21,422 nucleotides of DNA from Candidatus Latescibacterota bacterium (GTDB lineage Bacteria > Krumholzibacteriota > Krumholzibacteriia > Krumholzibacteriales > WJIX01), in assembly GCA_030643145.1 (NCBI GenBank), contig DAOWMJ010000006.1, forward strand, positions 1 to 21,422, given 5' to 3'. The notes beneath the pieces were generated by a model. It did not search any database and was not told the DNA's origin. It saw nothing but the letters and a program-made list of their open reading frames with translations. Position 1 is the stretch's first letter. Every line of letters begins with the position of its first letter. This document shows positions 1-7,600 of this stretch, piece by piece. Position numbers and translations under genes: made by a program.

Positions 1-1
1 G

Positions 2-1309
2 GACGCTGCCGGCAATGTAGTAATACGTGTACCCGCTACAGAGGGGCATGAAAACGCGCCTGTGATAGTCCTTCAGGGGCATCTTGACATGGTTGGTGAA
101 AAAAACAGTGATGTCGAGCACGATTTTGAGAAAGATCCCATTCAAACTGAGATAGATGGCGATTGGCTCACGGCCAGAGGTACGACTCTCGGAGCTGACA
201 ATGGAGTGGGTGTCGCGGCGGCGCTGGCCTTGGTTGATGAAGAAAATGTTGTCCATGGCCCTCTCGAAATACTTTCTACTGTCAGTGAAGAAGTTGGACT
301 GATCGGCGCCGGAAAACTGCAGCCGGATTTTCTAAAAGGGAAAATTTTGATGAATCTCGATAGTGAAGAGATAGGCGAAGTCTATATAGGATGTGCCGGT
401 GGAGGGGACAGTGTTCTCAAGCTGTCCGTTGAAGAAACCGATCCACCCGCTGATTCCAGGGGAGTATCCATTAAAATAACGGGGCTTCGCGGAGGGCATT
501 CCGGGATAGATATTATTGAACAGAGAGGCAACGCTATCAAAATACTTGTTAGAATTCTCTCCCGGATTCTAGGTGAAAAGAGTATTAGTATTGTTTCCAT
601 TGAAGGTGGAAAAATGCGAAATGCTATTCCCAGGGAAGCCGTCGCGGTGACAGCGGTCAAGGGCGCGGATATTGGAAATATTGAGGAAATTGCCCGGGAA
701 GAAATAAAAACCATTGCCATAGAATTAGGCGGGCGTGAGAAAGAGCTTAAGGTTGTTATTGAATCTATGGATGAAGTTCCCGCTAAAATTATGACTCAAG
801 AGTCGCAGAAAACCCTTCTTGATTTACTTGTCGCTCTTCCGCATGGTATTGAGGCGATGAACTATGATATTGAAGGGCTTGTTGAAACATCAAACAATCT
901 TGCTACAATCAAGATTGAAGATGGCATGGCGGTTATTGGCACATCGACACGCAGTTCTATTATCAGCGCGCTGAACGCTCTAAGTGCCAGAATCGGCGCG
1001 GTCGCACGTCTTGCGGGGGCGGAAGTTGAAGTGAGAGATCCATATCCCGGATGGATGCCGAATCTTGAATCCAAGATTCTCGCTGTAGTAAAAGATGTTC
1101 ATAAAAGGGAGTTTGGAAAGGAACCGGAGATGAAAGCAATTCACGCCGGTTTGGAATGCGGAATAATTGGCGAGAAATTCCCCGGGATGGATATGGTTTC
1201 TTTCGGTCCGTGGATTGAACACCCTCATTCACCGGAAGAGAGAGTAAATATACCCTCGGTAAAGACTTTCTGGAAACTTCTGACAGCGGTACTAGAGGAA
1301 ATGGCTTAA
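2..1309 (+). CDS. pepD: Aminoacyl-histidine dipeptidase (PepD, M20C family), 5' end outside window
   Basis: This is a cytosolic zinc dipeptidase that hydrolyses Xaa-His and other dipeptides. The reading frame is open from base 2, and the residues encoded before the GTG at 62 (GNVVIRVPA..., then VIVLQGHLDMV) match the family, so that GTG is internal and the gene is truncated by the window edge; roughly the first 60 residues are missing. Counting from base 62, the metal-site motifs are complete: HLD at 7-9, GADNG with D46, the EE pair at 76-77, NLDSEE with D100, and HPHSPEE near the C-terminus. AIPREA and IHAGLECG are also typical of PepD. No key residue is missing, so the enzyme should be active. 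It is followed by a 12-bp inverted repeat and then the tRNA-Trp/trpS unit. Family assignment is very secure; the exact peptide preference is not shown by the sequence. Confidence 0.95.
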   Translation, partial: DAAGNVVIRVPATEGHENAPVIVLQGHLDMVGEKNSDVEHDFEKDPIQTEIDGDWLTARGTTLGADNGVGVAAALALVDEENVVHGPLEILSTVSEEVGLIGAGKLQPDFLKGKILMNLDSEEIGEVYIGCAGGGDSVLKLSVEETDPPADSRGVSIKITGLRGGHSGIDIIEQRGNAIKILVRILSRILGEKSISIVSIEGGKMRNAIPREAVAVTAVKGADIGNIEEIAREEIKTIAIELGGREKELKVVIESMDEVPAKIMTQESQKTLLDLLVALPHGIEAMNYDIEGLVETSNNLATIKIEDGMAVIGTSTRSSIISALNALSARIGAVARLAGAEVEVRDPYPGWMPNLESKILAVVKDVHKREFGKEPEMKAIHAGLECGIIGEKFPGMDMVSFGPWIEHPHSPEERVNIPSVKTFWKLLTAVLEEMA

Positions 1310-1330
1310 ATAGAGCAAGATGAAGATAGG

Positions 1331-1374
1331 TTATTGCCGGAGTCCGGGAACTATTTTCGGCGCTCCGGCAATAA
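1331..1374 (+). terminator. 12-bp perfect inverted repeat, probable terminator of pepD
   Basis: TTATTGCCGGAG (1331-1342) is the exact reverse complement of CTCCGGCAATAA (1363-1374), with a 20-base loop that holds a further CCG/CGG pairing. It lies 21 bases after the pepD stop. No clear T-tract follows on either strand, so it may be a weak or Rho-assisted terminator, or a 3'-end stabilising hairpin. Confidence 0.5.
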
Positions 1375-1451
1375 TGCTCATAGTAAAAAAGGTTAGGTTA
1401 ATTAAGCTGTGAGAGAACAGATGTAAGTGTTTAGTGTTGAAACTAAAGGGC

Positions 1452-1479
1452 TTGACTTTATTCCCTGAGTTATTATTCT
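1452..1479 (+). promoter_or_regulatory. Putative sigma-70 promoter for tRNA-Trp and trpS
   Basis: TTGACT (1452-1457) and TATTCT (1474-1479) are separated by 16 bases. This would start transcription near 1486, about 9 bases upstream of the tRNA. It is the only good -35/-10 pair I see in the gap after pepD, and it would serve the tRNA and probably the downstream trpS and tryptophanase genes. Confidence 0.5.
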
Positions 1480-1494
1480 TAGATATTGGTTTAC

Positions 1495-1567
1495 AGGGGT
1501 GTGGCTCAATTGGCAGAGCATCGGTCTCCAAAACCGAGGGTTGCAGGTTCGAGTCCTGCCATCCCTA
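1495..1567 (+). tRNA. tRNA-Trp (anticodon CCA)
   Basis: A full cloverleaf can be folded. The acceptor stem pairs AGGGGTG with CATCCCT (one G-U pair). The D-arm contains GGCTCAATTGGCAGAGC. The anticodon stem TCGGT/ACCGA encloses the loop CTCCAAA, giving anticodon CCA. The T-arm pairs GCAGG with CCTGC around TTCGAGT. The 3' CCA is not encoded (the bases after 1567 are TTT). The discriminator base (position 73) is A, whereas bacterial tRNA-Trp normally carries G73. The gene lies 54 bases upstream of trpS with no terminator between, so the two are probably co-transcribed. Confidence 0.95.
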
Positions 1568-1621
1568 TTTTTAATATCTCGTCTGCCGGGTTCAAGGTGA
1601 AATAGTATTAGGAGGTATGGG

Positions 1622-2653
1622 ATGCCGAAAAAGAGGGTCACAAGTGGAATGCGACCGACCGGTAGTCTCCATCTCGGGAATTTGTTGGGGGCGCTTGAGA
1701 ACTGGGTTTCTCTGCAGGATAGATATGACTGTTATTTTTTTATTGTGGATTGGCATTCTCTGACAACTCCGGGTGGTTGTGGCGCGGTTGGTTACGAAAA
1801 TATAGGAGAGTTGAAAGATAACATTCATGAAATCGCGATAGACTGGATTTCGGCGGGACTAGATCCTGAAAAATGTTCGATGTTTATTCAGTCTCTTGTA
1901 CCTGAAGTAGCGGAACTTTATCTGATTTTGTCGATGGTAACACCTCTTGGATGGCTGGAACGTAATCCGACATATAGAGAAATGGTGAAGAGTTACGCGA
2001 TAGAATCTCCAAGCTATGGACTTCTTGGGTATCCTACGTTGCAGTCAGCGGATATTCTCTTGTATAAGGGTGATTTTGTGCCGGTTGGTAAGGATCAGGA
2101 AGCTCATATCAATATGACAAAGGATCTTGCCGCCCGGTTCAATAATCTATACAACAGGGATGTGTTTCCTTTAACCGAGGCCCTTCTTACTGAAGTGCCG
2201 AAAGTGCCTGGAATCGACAGTGTTAATAAAAAAATGAGCAAGAGTTCAGGGAATCACATATCTCTTTCTCTTGGGGAAGAAGAAACCATAAAGAGGATAA
2301 AAAGCATGTTTACAGATCCTGTCAAGATACGAAAGGATGATCCCGGCCATCCTGATGGATGTGTGGTTTACGCCTTTCACAAAATATATAATAGTGAAAG
2401 CCTTGAGGGGATTTATTCCGAATGCGAAAGTGGAAAAAGGGGGTGTGTGGACTGTAAGATGCAGCTTGCGGCTAAATTGAATGAAAGTCTCCGCCCAATA
2501 AGGGAAAAAAGAAAAGAGCTTGAAAAAAGACCGGAGATAATAGCGGATATCCTGGAATCCGGAGCTTCCAGAGCCCGCGATATAGCCAGGGATACACTTG
2601 AAGAAGTGAGAGACGCGATGAAACTGCCAACCAGGGGGATATTTAATGTCTGA
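1622..2653 (+). CDS. trpS: Tryptophanyl-tRNA synthetase with four-cysteine (probable Fe-S) motif
   Basis: This class Ic synthetase charges tRNA-Trp with tryptophan using ATP. It has 343 residues, normal for bacterial TrpRS. The HIGH-type signature is HLGN at 17-20 and KMSKS is at 204-208; LGWLERNPTYRE and SADILLYKGDFVPVGKDQ are family motifs. Overall it resembles the Thermotoga-type enzyme. C247, C268, C275 and C278 form C-x20-C-x6-C-x2-C, close to the C-x22-C-x6-C-x2-C motif that binds a [4Fe-4S] cluster in Thermotoga maritima TrpRS. The start is set by AGGAGG at 1610-1615, six bases before ATG. It lies directly behind tRNA-Trp, and its last codons overlap the tryptophanase start by 8 bases, indicating translational coupling. 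Function is certain; the cluster is inferred from motif spacing. Confidence 0.97.
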   Translation: MPKKRVTSGMRPTGSLHLGNLLGALENWVSLQDRYDCYFFIVDWHSLTTPGGCGAVGYENIGELKDNIHEIAIDWISAGLDPEKCSMFIQSLVPEVAELYLILSMVTPLGWLERNPTYREMVKSYAIESPSYGLLGYPTLQSADILLYKGDFVPVGKDQEAHINMTKDLAARFNNLYNRDVFPLTEALLTEVPKVPGIDSVNKKMSKSSGNHISLSLGEEETIKRIKSMFTDPVKIRKDDPGHPDGCVVYAFHKIYNSESLEGIYSECESGKRGCVDCKMQLAAKLNESLRPIREKRKELEKRPEIIADILESGASRARDIARDTLEEVRDAMKLPTRGIFNV

Positions 2654-4277
2654 GGCCATAGATTTCTTTATTTCCAAATTCCGGGATAATATAAACAGAG
2701 AATATGAACCTGGCCGCTATTTCAGGCCACGACCCTATCGAAACGCTTCAGTTCGTTTCAGAAACTGTTCGATAGAAGATTTTGAAAAGAGACGGGATAT
2801 TCTGGTAAATGAAGCCGGGTTAAATGCTTTTATGTTCAGATCAGATATGATCCCCGGTTGTGACCTTCTGTCAGATTCCGGCACCACTACGATGACAATG
2901 CGACAATGGGCGGCAATGCTTCTTGGTGATGAAGCATATGGATCGAACGAAGGCTATTTTGAACTGAAAAATCAGATTACCGAAACATTCGGCAAGGATT
3001 GGGTATCTGGTAATGAAAATCGATCAGGAGAAAACCTCTTTATTTTTCACCAGGGGAGAGCGGTTGAAAACGCCTTGTTTACGGTTTTGGGCCGTGTAGC
3101 CGCCAAGAATGAGACGCGGCAACCGAAGCTCGCGAATGGACTCATGCCGGCTTTAAAAAAGCGTATTGAATCAAAGCTGCTTTCTGGTAAAGGCAATACA
3201 CCCGGGTCCTGCGATTCACAATTTATCATTCCGAGCAATTCTCATTTTGATACAACGCAGGGAAACATTGAGGATAAGGGAATGATACCTATAAATTTGC
3301 CCTGTCCTCAGCATCTGGCGGATGACCGCGATTACCGCTTCAGGGGGGATATGGATGTCGATGAGATTGAGAATTTACTTGAGAATGAAGGAAGCAGAGT
3401 TCCGTTGGTATATATAACCATTACAAATAATACTGGTGGGGGGCAGCCGGTATCGATTGCTAATATTAAGCGGATTCGAGAAATAACTGATCGTTTTAAT
3501 ATTCCCTTATTCTTTGATGCCTGCAGATTTGCCGAGAATGCCTGGTTTATTAAGAAGTATGAAAAGGGCTACTCAGACAAGAGTATTACTGAAATCGTTC
3601 ATGAGATGTTCAGCTATGTTGATGGTTTCCATATCAGTCTAAAAAAGGATGGGCTTGTTAATATGGGTGGAGCGCTTGTTCTGAAGGAGGGGGGAATATT
3701 TACGGAAAAATACCCTGATTTTAAGGGGGGATTGACCGATTATCAGATAATGGCAGAAGGACATCCTACTTACGGCGGTCTTGCCGGCAGAGACCTTAAG
3801 AGTATTGTTGAAGGATTTAGGGTTGTAGTAAGACAGGATTATCTTGATGCCAGAATAGGGCAGATCAAAAGAGTCGCAGATAGTCTTACCGGATATGGGA
3901 TACCGATTATCGAACCTGCCGGCGGGCATGCGGTATATATTGATATGGACAAATTTTTTGATGGAATAAAAATTGATGATTTTATGGGAGTTTCTGTAAC
4001 GGCTCTTCTTCTGATTGCCGGACACAGGGTTTGTGAACTTGGCACATATGCCTTTGGCCGCTACATGGATGGAAATGAAATTCCGCCGGATCCGAGAGTA
4101 AATTTTGTAAGGGCGGCTGTTCCCCGTCTCGCTTATGAAGATATGGATCTTCTATCCTTCGTGGAGGCGGTAAAAGTCCTTTATGATCACAGAGAAAGGA
4201 TTCCGGGCGTTAATGTTGAGTATGGACGCGACTTACCTCTACGTCATTTTAAAAGCAGATTTTCATTTAAAAAGTAA
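2646..4277 (+). CDS. tnaA: Tryptophanase (beta-eliminating PLP lyase), long form
   Basis: This PLP enzyme cleaves L-tryptophan to indole, pyruvate and ammonia. Family signatures are DSGT (77-80), GDEAY ending at Y98, HQGR with R138, DACRFAEN (D291, R294), SLKKDG with Schiff-base lysine K334, and HPTYGGLAGRD. Two positions separate it from the close relative tyrosine phenol-lyase. The ELG segment following HRVC lacks the Arg that TPL uses (MERG in TPL), and LRHF near the C-terminus has His (H534) as in TnaA, where TPL has Phe. At 543 residues it is about 70 longer than E. coli TnaA (471), through an N-terminal extension of about 25 residues and an insertion of about 30 residues around 150-190. 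The Shine-Dalgarno AGGGGG (2633-2638) lies inside trpS, and the ATG overlaps the trpS end. No TnaC-like leader is visible. Tryptophanase is favoured on motifs alone. Confidence 0.88.
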   Translation: MSEAIDFFISKFRDNINREYEPGRYFRPRPYRNASVRFRNCSIEDFEKRRDILVNEAGLNAFMFRSDMIPGCDLLSDSGTTTMTMRQWAAMLLGDEAYGSNEGYFELKNQITETFGKDWVSGNENRSGENLFIFHQGRAVENALFTVLGRVAAKNETRQPKLANGLMPALKKRIESKLLSGKGNTPGSCDSQFIIPSNSHFDTTQGNIEDKGMIPINLPCPQHLADDRDYRFRGDMDVDEIENLLENEGSRVPLVYITITNNTGGGQPVSIANIKRIREITDRFNIPLFFDACRFAENAWFIKKYEKGYSDKSITEIVHEMFSYVDGFHISLKKDGLVNMGGALVLKEGGIFTEKYPDFKGGLTDYQIMAEGHPTYGGLAGRDLKSIVEGFRVVVRQDYLDARIGQIKRVADSLTGYGIPIIEPAGGHAVYIDMDKFFDGIKIDDFMGVSVTALLLIAGHRVCELGTYAFGRYMDGNEIPPDPRVNFVRAAVPRLAYEDMDLLSFVEAVKVLYDHRERIPGVNVEYGRDLPLRHFKSRFSFKK

Positions 4278-4507
4278 CGATTAGATCTCTTCTATATTCC
4301 TCCTCACGGCGAAAAAGCCCTATTTGTTTTTGAAAGAGCGGGATCACATTTTCTACAGCTGTTTTTCCACGGAGTGCTGTCTGAAGATTTAGCTGTTGCT
4401 AAACAGGGGGCTTTCAACAATCGCTTTATGGAATATTTCATGCTATAAGTCTGTTTGATTAAAGTTCGTTTCTCTATGGGAAATAGTGCCGGGGGAATAA
4501 TTATACT
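4278..4507. other. 230-bp gap between tnaA and the kinase gene
   Basis: No convincing gene, terminator or promoter. A small inverted repeat, TTTAGC-TGTT-GCTAAA, lies at 4388-4403 without a T-tract. The tnaA frame stays open for 56 sense codons after its stop (4278-4445, next stop 4446-4448), but this tail has no start codon with a ribosome site and does not resemble a tryptophanase C-terminus. Confidence 0.4.
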
Positions 4508-6211
4508 ATGAAAAACAAAAATTGTGTTCTTGTAAACTCTGCCGGAAGTGATAAAAAAGAGAATCAGCTCTCGGCAGTGATGGAAATAGCTAATCTTATC
4601 AATTCTCGGCTTGATCTGGAACATATTTTGTCCAGGATAGCAAGAGAAATGGCAAGGGTTATTGATTATGATTTTGGGTGTGTGGCAGTTTATGAAAAGG
4701 ATGATAATTGTCTTTATATGCGGCATATATACAGAAGAAACGGTGATGATTCCTACGAGGGGCGGTATGTCCCGTTTGATGAGAACAATCTTGTCGGATG
4801 GGTTGCGATTAACAAGAAACCCGTTTACCGAAGGGATATTCTGAAAGATACTCGCTTTGAAGAAGTTATGAAGGAAGACAAGCTCAGGTCGGATATTGTT
4901 GTGCCTCTTATGGCCGAGGATTCATTGATCGGGACTGTTAATATCGGCAGTTATAAACCTGATCATTTCTCGAAATTTGACATGGAGCTTATCATAAATT
5001 TCAGCAAATTAACTTCAATAGCTGTAAGGAATTCGACTCTATTCGAAGATCTGCATGTTCTCGGAATAAAATACAAGAATCTGATGCATAATGCGAAAGA
5101 TGTTATAACCCTTCTAGATCTTTCGGGCAAAATAATTGAATGCAGCGATTCGACTGAAAGGGTGTTTGGATATACGAGGGATGAAATAATCGGCGAAGAA
5201 CTTTTTAGATTTAAGGTGCCGGAGGAACAGGAAGAATCGAGAAAGGTATTTGCCCAGATTATTCGGGGTGAATTAGATCATATAGCAGCGGTGCCTTATG
5301 TAAAAAAGAGCGGCGATGTCGCTTATCTGGATATTGATATAAATATTATGAAAATAAAGGGCAGTTCATATCTTCTGACAGTCGGGCATGATATTACGGC
5401 GAGAAAACTTCTTGAAGAAAAGATAACGCTTCAGAACCGTGAACTTAGGGAAAAGAACAAAAAGCTGGTCGATCTGGACAGATTGAAGAGTGAGTTCCTT
5501 GGCAGGGTTAGTCACGAGCTTCGCACGCCGCTATCTGTGATAATGGCTTATGTGGATAGTTTGCAGGATGGAAGTGACGCAATTCCAATAGATAAAGATA
5601 CAAGAAATGAATTTTTGGGTGTTATTTCAAGTCAGGCTGGCAAATTGCTGGGAGTTATTAATGATTTGCTTGATCTGTCCAGGGTGGAGGTTTTCAATAC
5701 AATACTTGATATAAACCAGGGGAGCATTAATGAAATAGTGTGGCTTTCCGCTAAATTGATTGAACAAAAGGCTCGGGATAAAGATATTTATATTTCATAT
5801 GATCTCGACGAGGCTCTTCCAATAATAAATTTTGACCCTAAGCGTATCCAGCAGGTATGTGTAAATTTGCTGGGAAACGCGGTGAAATTTACAGAGGAAA
5901 GTGGCGAAGTTCTCGTTCGTACCAGTCGTAATGAAGAGGAATTGATAGTTTCAATAAGTGATGACGCTCCCCCCATCGAGAGTGAAAATATCGACGAGAT
6001 ATTCAAGGATTTTACTCAAATCGACGGTGGCTCAAGCCGGTTATGGGATGGGATGGGGATCGGGCTCCGCCTAGTCAAACATTATGTCAATCTTCACGGA
6101 GGGCGTGTATGGGTAGAGAGGAGGCAGAAGAAAGGGAATATTTTTAATTTTTCTATCCCCGTAAATATTAATGTTAACAAGAGTGGTTCGAATATGAAGC
6201 TTCATGCATAG
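4508..6211 (+). CDS. Soluble hybrid-free sensor histidine kinase (GAF-PAS-HisKA-HATPase)
   Basis: This is a cytoplasmic two-component sensor kinase of 567 residues with no transmembrane segment. Domains in order are GAF (about 20-180, with LVGWVA and GTVNIGSY), PAS (about 188-300, ending HDITARK), a coiled linker, a HisKA dimerisation domain with phospho-acceptor H336 in SHELRTP, and an HATPase domain. The N box is NLLGNAVKFTEESG (N457), the F box IFKDFTQID, and the G2 box GMGIGL (515-520). The G1 box is unusual: where D-x-G-x-G is expected it reads DDAPPI (485-490), with no glycine. The protein has no receiver domain, and no response regulator gene adjoins it; the next gene is convergent. 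The start ATG has only a loosely spaced GGGGGA upstream. The signal sensed is unknown. Kinase family is certain; activity is slightly in doubt because of the G1 box. Confidence 0.93.
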   Translation: MKNKNCVLVNSAGSDKKENQLSAVMEIANLINSRLDLEHILSRIAREMARVIDYDFGCVAVYEKDDNCLYMRHIYRRNGDDSYEGRYVPFDENNLVGWVAINKKPVYRRDILKDTRFEEVMKEDKLRSDIVVPLMAEDSLIGTVNIGSYKPDHFSKFDMELIINFSKLTSIAVRNSTLFEDLHVLGIKYKNLMHNAKDVITLLDLSGKIIECSDSTERVFGYTRDEIIGEELFRFKVPEEQEESRKVFAQIIRGELDHIAAVPYVKKSGDVAYLDIDINIMKIKGSSYLLTVGHDITARKLLEEKITLQNRELREKNKKLVDLDRLKSEFLGRVSHELRTPLSVIMAYVDSLQDGSDAIPIDKDTRNEFLGVISSQAGKLLGVINDLLDLSRVEVFNTILDINQGSINEIVWLSAKLIEQKARDKDIYISYDLDEALPIINFDPKRIQQVCVNLLGNAVKFTEESGEVLVRTSRNEEELIVSISDDAPPIESENIDEIFKDFTQIDGGSSRLWDGMGIGLRLVKHYVNLHGGRVWVERRQKKGNIFNFSIPVNINVNKSGSNMKLHA

Positions 6212-6295
6212 TGGTGATAAAGCGGCGAAGAATTGTATTTTGTTCCTTCAAATCGTCAAAATTTGGAGCTGTCCGAATTAGCCGCCGTTCAAAGA

Positions 6296-7300
6296 TTATA
6301 CAAAACTGACTTTTCCATTTTTATCTTCAATTTGAAGTTCTTTTGTAATAGATGTAATGGCGACTCCACCCACAAAAGCAGAATTCAGGTCACCGGAGGA
6401 TTTGTCGATTTCCACGAATATTTTCGCAAAGTAATCCCTGTCCTTGCCCTGCTCTATAAGGATTGAATCTTTTGTAGTTACTCCATGGCGATGGAGATAG
6501 GTTGCTATGCAAACAGCTGCGTTCGCGGAACCCGGGTCTTCCCAGAGGCCGATAGCCGGCGCGAAATGTCTTGAATATACCATGCTTTTATCTGAGTAAG
6601 TATCAAGTGAGAAAATGTCATTTGTCTGGATTCCGTGTTTCCGGTTCATCAGGCTTAATTTGATAAGGTCAGGTTTCAGATTGAGGAGTGTTTCCTTGTG
6701 TTTAATTGGTATAAGAAATTGCTTTAGGCCGGTATATATATTTTCCATAGGGAGCCCTGTTTGAAGAATTTCACTCTCATCAATCTGGAGAATTTCCGCG
6801 ATTATCTCTGCAGAGATAGTTGTCTTTTTGAAATTCTTTACGGATTGGCGGGTCATAATTTTTTGGAGCCATCCTTCATTCCTGATTCTAACCGTGTTTG
6901 ATTCGGAGTGTTTATTAAATCCGGAATACGTTTCTGATTGATTGTCCGAATGGAAATATATATCGAGGGGAACATCGCCGATGTTTGTTTCAAAATATAT
7001 CCTGTTAACTCCATCTCGAAGTTGGATTCGCCCGTCTTCTATCAAAGCAAAACAGGCGCCGATTGTTGTATGTCCACTGATGTCGAGCTCATTGCTCGGA
7101 GTAAAATATCTTACTCTGGCCAGCACTTTCTGTGAATTTCCCATTGCAACAAAAGCGCTTTCCGATAGGTTTATTTCCCTGGCGATATTCTGCATCTCTT
7201 CTACCGTTAAGCCTTCGGCGTTAGTGATAATTCCGGTCGGATTCCCATGAAAAGTGGTAGTTGTAAAAACATCCACGGTTTTTAAAGTGAAATTTCTCAT
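6296..7300 (-). CDS. PhzF-family isomerase/epimerase-like protein
   Basis: A 334-residue member of the PhzF (phenazine biosynthesis-like) superfamily, whose fold is that of diaminopimelate epimerase. Visible signatures are the N-terminal KTVDVFT...GNPTG, NLSESAFV with the catalytic-type glutamate E47, DISGHTTIGACFAL, and a C-terminal EDPGSANAAVCIATYL corresponding to the second half of the active site. The frame extends upstream to 7357, but AAGGAGG on the minus strand (7308-7314) sits seven bases before the ATG at 7300, and family alignment starts at this Met, so I take 7300. It is the only minus-strand gene; it is divergent from the che operon and convergent with the kinase. No other phenazine genes are present, so phenazine synthesis is unlikely. 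The substrate is unknown, as for most members of this family. Confidence 0.9.
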   Translation of the reverse strand: MRNFTLKTVDVFTTTTFHGNPTGIITNAEGLTVEEMQNIAREINLSESAFVAMGNSQKVLARVRYFTPSNELDISGHTTIGACFALIEDGRIQLRDGVNRIYFETNIGDVPLDIYFHSDNQSETYSGFNKHSESNTVRIRNEGWLQKIMTRQSVKNFKKTTISAEIIAEILQIDESEILQTGLPMENIYTGLKQFLIPIKHKETLLNLKPDLIKLSLMNRKHGIQTNDIFSLDTYSDKSMVYSRHFAPAIGLWEDPGSANAAVCIATYLHRHGVTTKDSILIEQGKDRDYFAKIFVEIDKSSGDLNSAFVGGVAITSITKELQIEDKNGKVSFV

Positions 7301-7307
7301 TTGCAAA

Positions 7308-7314
7308 CCTCCTT
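7308..7314 (-). promoter_or_regulatory. Ribosome binding site fixing the PhzF-like start
   Basis: AAGGAGG on the minus strand, seven bases upstream of the ATG at 7300-7298. It decides this start over the in-frame codon at 7357, which would add 19 residues outside the family alignment. Confidence 0.8.
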
Positions 7315-7497
7315 GAAATTTCTTTGCAAAAAGCGATACGTTTATTGTGATTTCCATAGCTTCCCCGTTGTACTTAAAACTTCCTTTTCCGGGGTTATTT
7401 ACTCTTTATTTCTTATAGTAACTGTATGGGATAAAGCATGTTGCATTAATCTATCGATTTGGTGAATCTGGCTGTCCGCAACTACCGGATCGACATG

Positions 7498-7513
7498 TGG
7501 TATAGCATTTGCA
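7498..7513 (+). promoter_or_regulatory. Candidate sigma-54 promoter upstream of the che operon
   Basis: The 16-mer TGGTATAGCATTTGCA keeps the sigma-54 core: GG (-24) and GC (-12) exactly ten bases apart, with a perfect TTGCA -12 element; the -24 half (TGGTAT versus consensus TGGCAC) is weaker. A start near 7523 would leave a leader of about 75 bases before cheR. The rest of the 300-bp divergent gap (7301-7600) shows a run of seven C (7534-7540), an imperfect hairpin behind it, and no clear sigma-70 or sigma-28 promoter. No sigma-54 gene or activator is in the window, so this is only a candidate. Confidence 0.32.
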
Positions 7514-7600
7514 ATTTCGGTTCCCAAAAAGGTCCCCCCCTGTATATAGGCGGGATTCAAGAAAATTTTATGAACATCTTTTTTGAAATATGGGCGGAAA

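Noticed and set aside
62..64. GTG as the start of the PepD gene
   Set aside because: The frame is open to base 2 and the preceding residues match PepD, so the gene begins outside the window.
2646..4277. Tyrosine phenol-lyase as the identity of the PLP lyase
   Set aside because: The TPL-specific Arg is replaced (ELG), and the C-terminal motif is LRHF rather than LRFF, both as in tryptophanase.
4278..4448. Open frame continuing after the tnaA stop (possible read-through or broken C-terminus)
   Set aside because: The protein already ends at the family's natural LRHF...F terminus, and the tail resembles nothing known. 56 sense codons can stay open by chance.
4304..4726. 140-codon minus-strand open frame over the tnaA/kinase gap
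   Set aside because: Most of it is antisense to the kinase gene, with no ribosome site and low-complexity residues.
6212..6295. Bidirectional terminator between the convergent kinase and PhzF-like genes
   Set aside because: Only short or distant complementary stretches (for example CAAAT/ATTTG); no stem with a T-tract on either strand.
6296..7300. PhzF-like gene as part of a phenazine cluster
   Set aside because: No other phz genes nearby; the family is broad and mostly of unknown substrate.
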